Shown: piece by piece, positions 1 through 7,123 of the stretch
How positions within the stretch are numbered: the stretch's first letter is position 1
Layout of the letters: each line of letters opens with the position of its first letter
NCBI GenBank assembly: GCA_964602415.1
Contig: CAZRQL010000039.1
Location: 1 to 25,328, forward strand
DNA: 25,328 nucleotides
DNA from: CAZRQL01 sp964602415
GTDB lineage: Bacteria > Bacteroidota > Bacteroidia > Cytophagales > Flammeovirgaceae
Direction of reading: 5' to 3'
Program-made: the position numbers and the translations under genes
Notes under the pieces: model-generated
What the model saw: only the letters and a program-made list of their open reading frames with translations
Told to the model about the DNA's origin: nothing
Database searches by the model: none

Positions 1-760
1 CTATGTCCATCGAGCCGTTGCAGAAGATGGTGTCTTCGGCGGGGCCTAAGTCAATTAGGCGGTCACATTGGTAGAGGTAAAAGTCGTCAAGGCAATAATA
101 GGAAAAATGTCTTTTAATTGCCGGATTATTTGACTCTATGAATACAACATCTTCATCCTCTCTCAAATTTCCAATCATCATATATTCTTCGCCGCCTTTC
201 GCCAGAAAACTTCCCTTAAATGTCGTCCACTTTTTGTGTTCAAAAAATATATTGCCTTTGGGATTAGAAATTTGTGGCTTAAATTTTGAAAAATCTGTTG
301 ATAAAATTGGGATTTTATTTGGTGAAAAATGTATATCGATAGCATCTGATGAAATTGTTCCTTCATCATGTTTTAATAAACTAAACCAAAGTACATATTT
401 TTTCTGCTCTAATTTTTTTTTTAGCCTGACAAAAGCATATTCTCTGCCGGCACTCGTTCTTTGATCTTTAGCATGAAAAGTGATTATTGCGGCGCAACCA
501 TCTCCGCTCATAGCCACAAAGGGAGGAGGAACATTTTTTGAACAAATATGCAAAAAATCACTACTGTGACGATTTCCGGAGGGCTCACGATTGAGGTAGG
601 GAAAAATCACAGCTCCATTCCAAGGAAAAGCGAGATGTAGCTGAGATACAGAATCAGGGCAAGATATATATTCCTCAAAATTGTGGTTGGGAACTAAATT
701 TTGCGAATACAAACACATTCGACAACATAATAAATTTAATAATATCACTAAAAGCCTCAT
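1..760 (-). CDS. Secreted protein with Bacteroidota N-terminal 'NLVPN..FEEY..CP' domain (3' end cut by window edge)
   Basis: Reading from the ATG at 760 the frame stays open for 253 codons and leaves the window without a stop, so this is a real but partial gene. Residues 1-20 form a Sec signal peptide with a Leu-rich core ending in YSQ. The mature start NLVPNHNFEEYISCPDS and the later blocks REYAFVRL, PQISNPKGN, 'KKWTTFKGSFLAKGGEEYMMIGN' in outline, and YYCLDDFYLYQC match a layout I know from many secreted Bacteroidota proteins. There this beta-rich domain of about 200 residues precedes OmpA-like or T9SS C-terminal parts. What follows it here is outside the window. The gene lies 62 bases downstream of the next minus-strand gene. 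A run of ten A residues on the coding strand (413-422) sits inside the frame. The molecular function is unknown; a surface or outer-membrane role is inferred. Confidence 0.8.
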   Translation of the reverse strand, partial: MRLLVILLNLLCCRMCLYSQNLVPNHNFEEYISCPDSVSQLHLAFPWNGAVIFPYLNREPSGNRHSSDFLHICSKNVPPPFVAMSGDGCAAIITFHAKDQRTSAGREYAFVRLKKKLEQKKYVLWFSLLKHDEGTISSDAIDIHFSPNKIPILSTDFSKFKPQISNPKGNIFFEHKKWTTFKGSFLAKGGEEYMMIGNLREDEDVVFIESNNPAIKRHFSYYCLDDFYLYQCDRLIDLGPAEDTIFCNGSMDI

Positions 761-786
761 AACATAAAAATTTATACTCTTTAGAA

Positions 787-817
787 TAGCCACCCTTCGA
801 CCAGTAAAGAGTGGCTA
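787..817 (-). terminator. Weak hairpin between two minus-strand genes
   Basis: Seven-base arms TAGCCAC and GTGGCTA enclose a 17-base loop just after the stop codon of the gene ending at 823. No strong T-run follows, so termination is uncertain. The arms match the outer arms of the 28-bp palindrome found three times elsewhere in the window, so this could instead be a decayed relative of that element. Confidence 0.3.
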
Positions 818-822
818 ATAAA

Positions 823-1800
823 CTACCAGTTCACATTACATTCAACGTAGGGGTTAACATACCAACCTACTAAATTTGCACTAAACTTTGTTCTGATAAA
901 ATCAATTGAGATTATACGAAAACCGGAATAGTGCGTTTTACGATAGATATTTACAAACTTACTACCACTTTTGTTTAACTGACTTACATCACTAATTTCC
1001 TCTGGGGAGATACTGCCGCTTGTGTAGAACTTTGCTTTAAAATCAATTTTAAGATAATGAGCAGCACCCGGTTGCCAGTCACGTATATACCACAAAAAAT
1101 ATAGAAACCTTTTTTGAGTTTCGGCTTTGATTTCAGAACTAATTACTGACCCCTCTATCCATCCTAAAAAAATAAGGCCAGCATCATTGCTTACCTCATA
1201 AAAAGGAAATTGAAAATTCGATATATTTGTTCTGCATACGATTTTATTTCTATCATAATGTGCTTCACAACCAATGCTCCCTTCTGTTCTGGTATTGAAA
1301 GTTGCCAAAGTGGTGACCACCGGCCTGACGTAAATCTTATTTAGGGTATCGTCTGCTGTGGCTGACATCAGCATTGGCAGTTTACATTCGCTGGAGTCGA
1401 GCATCACTTTTACGTAGTCGCGGGTGAACTGGAAAAACACCTTGCCAATCATCACAATACCTTTGTGGTTTACCACCGATGCCATTCTTGGGTCAAAGAC
1501 GTTGTACCAGTAGCTGCTGTCTCTGGGGTCCATCCAAAACGCACTTTGGTACTTGGCGGTGTAGTTCTGATAGGTTTGGTAGTTGGGATGATTTACGTAC
1601 TGGTTGTAGTAAACCGTGTCGGGCATGGACTGCATAAAAGTGTCGTAGCTGAAGTGGATTTGCCGCATCGAGAGAAAGCCCATATTTTCATCCCATATAT
1701 TGAGGGCTGAATCGTTGAGCGAGTTCACTTCGTTGAGCCGATTGAAAAACGCAGCGGTGTCGCTAAACTCGAGGTACTGACCTTTGGTTTTGATTTGCAT
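823..1800 (-). CDS. Putative lipoprotein of unknown function, body of a probably phase-variable gene
   Basis: The frame gives 325 residues from its first internal ATG at 1800, but that is unlikely to be the natural start. The same frame continues upstream without a stop to 1980. The extra codons encode a hydrophobic stretch, LFWPAAFIFQ-A-C, followed by NTLTEPLPSPCNQPG, which looks like a lipoprotein signal peptide with an acceptable but atypical lipobox. The only plausible start, ATG 1984, is out of frame (see the entry at 1801-1984). The body is rich in aromatic residues (YWYNVF, FQFPFYEV, FLYFLWYIRDW) and has several Cys. Its N-terminal part (LEFSDTAAFFNRLNEV, then GFLSMRQ) loosely recalls Bacteroides lipoproteins of the DUF4848 type, but I cannot confirm this. 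It would be anchored in the envelope. It is followed by the edge gene on the same strand, possibly one transcript. Confidence 0.7.
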   Translation of the reverse strand: MQIKTKGQYLEFSDTAAFFNRLNEVNSLNDSALNIWDENMGFLSMRQIHFSYDTFMQSMPDTVYYNQYVNHPNYQTYQNYTAKYQSAFWMDPRDSSYWYNVFDPRMASVVNHKGIVMIGKVFFQFTRDYVKVMLDSSECKLPMLMSATADDTLNKIYVRPVVTTLATFNTRTEGSIGCEAHYDRNKIVCRTNISNFQFPFYEVSNDAGLIFLGWIEGSVISSEIKAETQKRFLYFLWYIRDWQPGAAHYLKIDFKAKFYTSGSISPEEISDVSQLNKSGSKFVNIYRKTHYSGFRIISIDFIRTKFSANLVGWYVNPYVECNVNW

Positions 1801-1984
1801 GGTTGGGTCATAGGTGTAGATACCGGGTTGATTGCAGGGACTGGGGAGGGGTTCGGTCAGGGTGTTACAGGCCTGAAAAATGAATGCGGCAGGCCAAAAA
1901 AGTTTGGCACTTAGAAAAATTTTCGCAAAAAGATTTGCGATTTGCGATTTGCGATTTGCGATTTGCGATTTGCGATTTAGTCAT
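1801..1984 (-). other. Out-of-frame leader: start codon, heptanucleotide repeat and lipoprotein signal peptide
   Basis: On the minus strand ATG at 1984-1982 is followed by ACT AAA and then six CGCAAAT units. In the frame of the downstream protein the codon at 1983-1981 is TGA, overlapping the ATG, so the body frame opens immediately after it with no start. From the ATG, the present six-copy frame ends at a TAA about 40 codons on. Losing one unit (or gaining two) would join the ATG to the body. With five copies the product is 384 residues, beginning MTKSQIANRKSQIAN, then LFAKIFLSAKLFWPAAFIFQ, then A36 and the lipobox Cys37. The repeat therefore lies in the basic n-region of the signal peptide, where length can vary. 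A good promoter lies upstream at 2052-2080. A sequencing or assembly error in the repeat is the main alternative. Confidence 0.7.
1933..1974. repeat. Simple sequence repeat, six perfect copies of ATTTGCG
   Basis: Six exact tandem copies of the 7-bp unit ATTTGCG (CGCAAAT on the coding strand) are followed by a partial copy, ATTT, at 1975-1978. Seven is not a multiple of three, so each unit gained or lost shifts the reading frame. Three units encode the heptapeptide RKSQIAN. Copy number can change by slipped-strand mispairing in such tracts, which is well known for contingency loci. Confidence 0.95.
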
Positions 1985-2051
1985 TTTTTTAAATAATTGA
2001 ATTTTAATTGCTTAGTAAAAGCCTCCGGTCTTGACCCTTATTTCTGCATGA

Positions 2052-2080
2052 CAAATATAAATATTAGACAAGAAAAGCAA
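2052..2080 (-). promoter_or_regulatory. Bacteroidota-type promoter of the repeat-controlled lipoprotein gene
   Basis: On the minus strand a perfect -7 box TATATTTG (2059-2052) is preceded, after 18 bases, by TTG (2080-2078). This fits the Bacteroidota sigma factor consensus of TTTG/TTG, about 19 bases, then TAnnTTTG. Transcription would start some 55-65 bases before the ATG at 1984, which supports that ATG as the intended start. No Shine-Dalgarno sequence is visible. The stretch before the ATG is rich in A and T, as is usual in this phylum. Confidence 0.65.
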
Positions 2081-2173
2081 GGGTATGGGAGGAAATTTAT
2101 ATAACCAAATTCATGGACAAAAAACGGATTTTTTTTGGGCGGCAGAAGAACCCTTTCAGTAGTGAAAATAATC

Positions 2174-5100
2174 TTATTCTACGTGAAAGACCGAAAGCCG
2201 TTTTTCTTCGCGTACCGTAGGCTCTACCTCTTCGCGCAGAGGCATCTCCAGTTGGGTTTTGCTGCCCCAAATCAAGTACTTGATTGCCAAAACCGACCAA
2301 ATGAACAACCGCCTCAAATCGTTGAGGGCATAGATGATGGTAGGCAGAATCAGCAAAGTAAAGAAAGTGCCCAGCAGCACACCATAGGCCATGCTTATCG
2401 CCATAGGAATCAAAAACTGGGCTTGGAAAGATTTTTCCAAAATCAAAGGATACAGACCCGCCACGGTAGTCAAAGAAGTCAAAATAATAGCCCTAAAACG
2501 CGATCTGCCTGCATTCAAGACAGCATCATAGAAAGGCAGCCCTTTTCTAAGGTTTTGGTTGAATTTATCCAAAAACACCACTGTGTCGTTGATAATTACC
2601 CCTGAGAGAGCCAAGGTACCCCATACCGATAAGATGGAGAAAGGCTTGCCCACAATGCCGTGTCCCAATATGGCCGAGTACACCCCAATAGGTAGCATCA
2701 ACATGACCATAAGAGCCTGAGGCAAAGAGCGAAACGTCAAAGTAATAAGCAAAATAATAATAAGCAAAGCCAACGGCACAGTAGTAGAAGCGGCTTTGAA
2801 GGTTTTTTGGAGGTTGCGCTGCTGTCCTCCTGCACCATAGGAGAGACCGGGGTACTTTTGGAGCATATCTGCCAAAATGGTTGATTCGATATTGGCCACG
2901 ATGGAGGGTGTTGGCGCACTGAGGTCAGCGAGTTCTGCCTCGATGACAATCTCACGCTGTCCCTGATAGTGCTTGATGTCCACCAGCCCCCGCTCTATTT
3001 TATACTCTGCCAGTTCAATAAGAGGGTATTCTTCATTGCCTCTTCGGATTTTGAGCTTGTCCAAGTTGTCGAGGGTGGCTTTGTCGGAGTCGGGCAGACG
3101 TACCCAAACACGCAATTCGTTGTTGCCCGACTGAATGCGTTGGGCTTCTTCGCCAAAAAAAGCCTGCCGCACTTGGGAGGTAATTTCTCCGTTGGTGAAG
3201 CCCAAAATCTTAGCTTTTTCGTTGATTTGCAGCAATATTTCCCTTCTGCCCAGCTTGGCATTGTCGGTTATGTCGCGCAAAACACTGTATTCACTAAGTC
3301 TGGACTTGAACTCTTGGGTTGCGGCTTCGAGCACCCGTGGGTCTCGTGCAAACAACGAAAAAGAGATGGGCTTGCCGAAGCGGTTGAATCCCCCCACCCT
3401 AAATTTTTCCAAATCGGGCTGCTCGCCCACTTTGCGGCGCAGTCTTTGCGAAACCTCATCGCTGCTAATGGGTTTTTTATCTACATCTTTGAGTATAATA
3501 TTAATATTTCCGGCGTGTGTGCCTGTTTCGGAGTTGTCATTGGTTTTGCCCAGATTCTTGGCTACAAAGGCGATAAATCCCTCTTTATCACCGAACTCAG
3601 CTTTAAGCTCTTCTTCCAACTCCCATGCTTTGGCCTCTATCTCATTGAGCCTGTCTATGACGGCTTGCTCGCGTGTGCCGGCCTTAAAGGCAATATCCAC
3701 ATTAAAGGAATCAAAAGGAATTTGAGGGAAAAATACTCCCTTAATAAGTTCCCCCTTAAAAGCTCCCGCTACAATAAAGATAAAAGCAACCGGAATCCAC
3801 AAATACAAATACCTGTACAATAAAATATGCTTGAGTGCGGGGGTGTAAACCCTGTCTCTCAAAAAGTTAAAAAAACTGTCAAGAAATTTTCGGATGGGGC
3901 TTTCGGTTTTACGATGCTCAGGGTTAAGTACATGGTGCGAAGCCATGTGAGCGGGCAAAATAAAAAAGGCTTCTAACAAAGAAATACCCAGACTCAACAC
4001 CACCACCACGGCCATTTCTTTCATAAACTCCAACCCGCCGCTGTTGAGAAGCAACAAAGGCACAAAGGCTACGATAGTAGTGAGCACCGAAGTAAAAACC
4101 GAACCAGCTACCTCTATCGTCCCATCAATGGCAGCTTGTTCGGGCGACTTGCCCTGTTCATAATGTGAAAAGATGTTTTCGGCTATCACAATGCCGTCAT
4201 CCACCAAAATCCCAATCACCAAAATCATCCCAAAAAGCGAAATCATATTGATGGTCAGTCCCATGAGCATAGCCATAGTAAGCATGCCCGCAAAAGAAAT
4301 AGGTATGCCCAGTGCCACCCAAAAAGCCACTCTCAGATTTAGAAACATTCCCAAGCAGATAGCCACCAAAATCAGCCCGATTGCCCCGTTGTTGATGAGC
4401 ATCTCAAGCCTTTGGTCAAGCAGGTTCTTAAAATTGAAAAGGACTTCGAGTTTGAGGTTGGGATATTTTTCGTTGAATTGGGCTATGTAGTTCAACGTGG
4501 TATTGACCACTTTCTCTAAGTCTTCGCCTTCTCTTTTTTCAACTACAATAGATACGGCCTCAATTCCATTGACTTTGATGTCGTTGGGCTCGTCTGCCAA
4601 TTGTTCTTTGATGGCAGCCACATCGCGGAGTTTGAGTTGTGCCCCGCCGGCAGTGGCCCCCCTGATAACAATATCACCAATCTCATCTGCCAGTTTGCGC
4701 TGGCCTTCGCCGCGAATCAAAATTTCCTCTCCTTGCGTTTTGAGGGTGCCGGCAGAAATATCGCGATTGGAAGTGCGGATGATGTCAGCTATCTGCCTTA
4801 TAGTCAATCCGTAACGACTTAGTGCCTCATCACTAACTTCAATGCTTATCTCCAGTGGCGGCAATCCCGATACAACCACACTCGACAGTGCACCCGTTGC
4901 CAGCAACTCATCCTCTATCATATCGGCAAAACGCCTGAGTGTCAATCTATCTACTTTACCATAGAGAGCCATTTCAACCCCGCGCGACTGCTGAGGCTGC
5001 CTAAAAACGATAGGCTTTTCGGCATTGATGGGAAAAGAGTTGATTTTATCAACGGCGTTTTTGACATCAGTCAAGACACTTTCGGGGTTGTACTCTTTTT

Positions 5101-5392
5101 TGAGCAGCACCCGCACGGTAGAGAGGTTTTCTATCGAATTGGAAGAAACCTCATCAATGCCCTCTACCCCTTTGAGCGACTCTTCTATCTTGTTGGTAAT
5201 TCCTTCTTCCATTTCCAGCGGAGAAGCTCCCGGCAACACGGTCGTAATTACCACTACCCCGGGGTCTAACTCAGGAAAAAAAGACCGCTTCAAGCCAAGT
5301 ACGTAAGAAAAAATACCAAAAATAATCAAAACCACCATCAGGGCATTAGCCCAAATAGGGTATTTTACAAAAAAAGCAACCGCTGACTTCAT
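2174..5392 (-). CDS. RND-family efflux permease (AcrB/MexB-like)
   Basis: At 1072 residues this has the normal length for an inner-membrane RND pump driven by proton flow. The N-terminal helix (about 10-30) is followed by a porter domain beginning FFPELDPGVVVITT, then a block of helices from about 335. The TM4 motif GILVDDGIVIAEN carries the paired Asp398-Asp399 used for proton relay in AcrB-type pumps. A second porter/docking half starts near 560 and a second helix block near 880. The paired Asp argues for a drug or organic-solute pump over a CusA-type metal pump, but the substrate cannot be read. The membrane-fusion and outer-membrane partners are not adjacent on either side. ATG 5392 is chosen because the first helix and a promoter directly precede it. 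The C-terminal tail, about 40 residues after the last helix, is charged. Confidence 0.93.
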   Translation of the reverse strand: MKSAVAFFVKYPIWANALMVVLIIFGIFSYVLGLKRSFFPELDPGVVVITTVLPGASPLEMEEGITNKIEESLKGVEGIDEVSSNSIENLSTVRVLLKKEYNPESVLTDVKNAVDKINSFPINAEKPIVFRQPQQSRGVEMALYGKVDRLTLRRFADMIEDELLATGALSSVVVSGLPPLEISIEVSDEALSRYGLTIRQIADIIRTSNRDISAGTLKTQGEEILIRGEGQRKLADEIGDIVIRGATAGGAQLKLRDVAAIKEQLADEPNDIKVNGIEAVSIVVEKREGEDLEKVVNTTLNYIAQFNEKYPNLKLEVLFNFKNLLDQRLEMLINNGAIGLILVAICLGMFLNLRVAFWVALGIPISFAGMLTMAMLMGLTINMISLFGMILVIGILVDDGIVIAENIFSHYEQGKSPEQAAIDGTIEVAGSVFTSVLTTIVAFVPLLLLNSGGLEFMKEMAVVVVLSLGISLLEAFFILPAHMASHHVLNPEHRKTESPIRKFLDSFFNFLRDRVYTPALKHILLYRYLYLWIPVAFIFIVAGAFKGELIKGVFFPQIPFDSFNVDIAFKAGTREQAVIDRLNEIEAKAWELEEELKAEFGDKEGFIAFVAKNLGKTNDNSETGTHAGNINIILKDVDKKPISSDEVSQRLRRKVGEQPDLEKFRVGGFNRFGKPISFSLFARDPRVLEAATQEFKSRLSEYSVLRDITDNAKLGRREILLQINEKAKILGFTNGEITSQVRQAFFGEEAQRIQSGNNELRVWVRLPDSDKATLDNLDKLKIRRGNEEYPLIELAEYKIERGLVDIKHYQGQREIVIEAELADLSAPTPSIVANIESTILADMLQKYPGLSYGAGGQQRNLQKTFKAASTTVPLALLIIILLITLTFRSLPQALMVMLMLPIGVYSAILGHGIVGKPFSILSVWGTLALSGVIINDTVVFLDKFNQNLRKGLPFYDAVLNAGRSRFRAIILTSLTTVAGLYPLILEKSFQAQFLIPMAISMAYGVLLGTFFTLLILPTIIYALNDLRRLFIWSVLAIKYLIWGSKTQLEMPLREEVEPTVREEKRLSVFHVE

Positions 5393-5396
5393 AGCG

Positions 5397-5424
5397 CAAA
5401 GTTACCTTTTTAGGTATAAAACAA
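5397..5424 (-). promoter_or_regulatory. Promoter of the RND permease gene, nearly leaderless
   Basis: On the minus strand the -7 box TAACTTTG (5404-5397) is preceded, after 17 bases, by TTTG whose TTG is at 5424-5422. The box ends only four bases before the ATG at 5392, so the transcript would be leaderless or almost so. The -33 element lies in the T-run of the upstream terminator. Confidence 0.6.
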
Positions 5425-5425
5425 A

Positions 5426-5458
5426 AAACCTGTGAGGTTTTGAGAACCTTACAGGTTT
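5426..5458 (-). terminator. Terminator hairpin from an AAACCTGT..ACAGGTTT inverted repeat
   Basis: Arms of 14 bases (AAACCTGTGAGGTT at 5426-5439 and AACCTTACAGGTTT at 5445-5458) pair with one non-canonical position around a 5-base loop. Read on the minus strand the stem is followed by TTTTTTGTTTT, a good intrinsic terminator for the gene ending at 5479. I recall repeats of this sequence type in other Bacteroidota genomes, so it may also be a dispersed palindrome that was recruited as a terminator. Confidence 0.7.
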
Positions 5459-5478
5459 GGGCAGAAATTAGGGTTCTT

Positions 5479-5901
5479 TTACTCCAACTGAAGGCTGCGC
5501 TCAACATCAAAGCCGTAAGACTCTTTCCATGTCCTGTCGCGCTTCCTCATATTGGCGATGGCGATTCTTTGGGCTTCTTTAAAATCCTTGCCTACTCCTA
5601 TGGCGTACCTGAGCTTTTTAAATTTTTGGGCATCCTGCCATTGGCTTTTCAAAATGACCAAATAGCCGCAAGAGTTGTAGCCGTCGCCTACATAGTTTTT
5701 GGCATTAGGATAGCGTACCTTGGCGGTATCCATTACTTCCCTATCGAGGCGGGTCTTTGTGGCGGGGCTACCGTCGCAGAGATACAAAATATTGTATCCC
5801 AAATGATTGCCATCTTGGCCAATAGAAAAAACTATTGAAACTTGAGCCATGGATACATGGGCTGCCAAAAACAAGAAACAAATGAATAGGGTTCTTTTCA
5901 T
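5479..5901 (-). CDS. Small secreted protein of unknown function
   Basis: The start is ATG 5901 (140 residues), not the GTG 33 bases upstream, because the signal peptide MKRTLFICFLFLAAHVSMAQ begins there. The mature protein of about 120 residues has two Cys (in YLCDGSPAT and YNSCGYLV) that could form a disulfide in the periplasm. It also has an Ala-rich helical stretch, GVGKDFKEAQRIAIANM, followed by a basic segment, RKRDR. I do not recognise the family. The gene is transcribed away from the vWA-like gene at 6010, with 108 AT-rich bases between them, and ends in a strong terminator. It is therefore probably its own unit and not cotranscribed with the RND gene behind it. Confidence 0.7.
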   Translation of the reverse strand: MKRTLFICFLFLAAHVSMAQVSIVFSIGQDGNHLGYNILYLCDGSPATKTRLDREVMDTAKVRYPNAKNYVGDGYNSCGYLVILKSQWQDAQKFKKLRYAIGVGKDFKEAQRIAIANMRKRDRTWKESYGFDVERSLQLE

Positions 5902-6009
5902 ATTTAAGCGTTTAATTTTCGCAAACATTGGCACAAAATTTTAATTTCTAAAAAACAGGAACGTTTTTACATTAAATTTATTTGTTTTATATTCAAAATA
6001 TATTCCAAA

Positions 6010-7122
6010 ATGAAAATCAGCCTGCTTTTATGCCTTGCAGTATCGAATCATTTGTTTGCTCAAATCCCCGCCTTCAACCATAAAGAGATTCTGCACTATC
6101 ACCACAAACACCACCAGCGAGAAACATGGCTCGAAATGGCCTATGCCTCAGAAAAAATCAAAAACCCCGAAACTTGGTCATCGGATGCACGCAAAAAGAA
6201 AATCAGAGAAATTGATATTGTGTTTACCAAGTACCCGCTTGATAAAAAAGATTGGCGCACCAGCTATGACAGCCTTTTGAACAGAAGAGTTAGAGAAATA
6301 GTGAGGCTAATTCCGCAAGTCTTGACCGATTCGGGGGTGGTTTGGAATTTGGTGCTGCAAACAGGTGGCAAGTCCGATGCTGCCGCCCGACAACTACCCC
6401 ACGGCGTAGTGGTTCGATATGAGTTGAAGCCCACCGACAAAATGCGGCAAAATATGCGGCATGTAACCAAAATTTTGTCTGGCGAAGTCGATGATGATTC
6501 GGTCGTTATCAGTGTGTTGAACCGCAACAAATGGAAAAATGCGCTTGTGGTCAATGACTGGACGGGCAGCATGTACGCCTACGGTGCGCAAGCCGTGCTC
6601 TGGCAAAAACTCAACCTCAAAGATTCGGCCATCAAATATTTTGTTTTTTTTAACGACGGCGACCACCAACTCGACGAACGAAAAGTCATAGGCAATACCG
6701 GAGGCTTTTATCCTGTAGCGGCTACCAACCTCAAAGAGATACTTGCCACCATGCGCGAAGTGATGCTCAACGGCTACGGCGGTGATGTAGAGGAAAACGA
6801 CGCCGAAGCCATTTTGTACGCCATAAATAAATATGGCGATAAAGCGGAGCAGATTATACTGCTGGCCGACAACAACGGAGGCATCAAAGACCGTGTGCTC
6901 ATTCCCCAAATCAAGCGACCCGTCAAAATCGTGCTTTGTGGAATGCAAAAGGACGACAAAGTACATCCGGACTACCTCGAACTGGCCTACCACACCAGAG
7001 GCTCTATCCACACCATTGATGCAGACATAGAAAACTTAGCCCAAAAACAAGAGGACGAGACCTTCGTCATCGGCCAATGGACATACAAAATCAGCAAAGG
7101 AAAGGTTATGCTGATTGACTAA
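6010..7122 (+). CDS. Secreted protein with von Willebrand factor A-like domain
   Basis: The 370-residue product starts with a Sec signal peptide (1-18, ending LFAQ). Residues 177-350 look like a vWA fold. A hydrophobic strand leads into D183-W-T-G-S-M, which fits the DxTGS metal-ion-dependent adhesion motif. It is followed by strands FVFFNDG, QIILLADN and VKIVLCGM, where D287 could be the later MIDAS acidic residue. The N-terminal 170 residues are charged and helical and unlike anything I know. vWA domains bind ligands through a divalent metal, so an adhesion or envelope-sensing role is possible but not shown. ATG 6010 gives the signal peptide directly. Its stop is one base from the convergent asd stop, leaving no room for a separate terminator. 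Confidence 0.75.
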   Translation: MKISLLLCLAVSNHLFAQIPAFNHKEILHYHHKHHQRETWLEMAYASEKIKNPETWSSDARKKKIREIDIVFTKYPLDKKDWRTSYDSLLNRRVREIVRLIPQVLTDSGVVWNLVLQTGGKSDAAARQLPHGVVVRYELKPTDKMRQNMRHVTKILSGEVDDDSVVISVLNRNKWKNALVVNDWTGSMYAYGAQAVLWQKLNLKDSAIKYFVFFNDGDHQLDERKVIGNTGGFYPVAATNLKEILATMREVMLNGYGGDVEENDAEAILYAINKYGDKAEQIILLADNNGGIKDRVLIPQIKRPVKIVLCGMQKDDKVHPDYLELAYHTRGSIHTIDADIENLAQKQEDETFVIGQWTYKISKGKVMLID

Positions 7123-7123
7123 T

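Noticed and set aside
2969..3823. Long plus-strand reading frames (284 and 196 codons) inside the RND gene
   Set aside because: They lie antisense to a full-length gene with intact family motifs and encode no recognisable protein, so they are shadows of its codon usage.
5902..6009. Promoters for the divergent pair at 5901 and 6010
   Set aside because: Only 7/8 matches to TAnnTTTG (TTTATTTG on plus, AATGTTTG on minus) without good -33 partners were seen, so no sites were listed.
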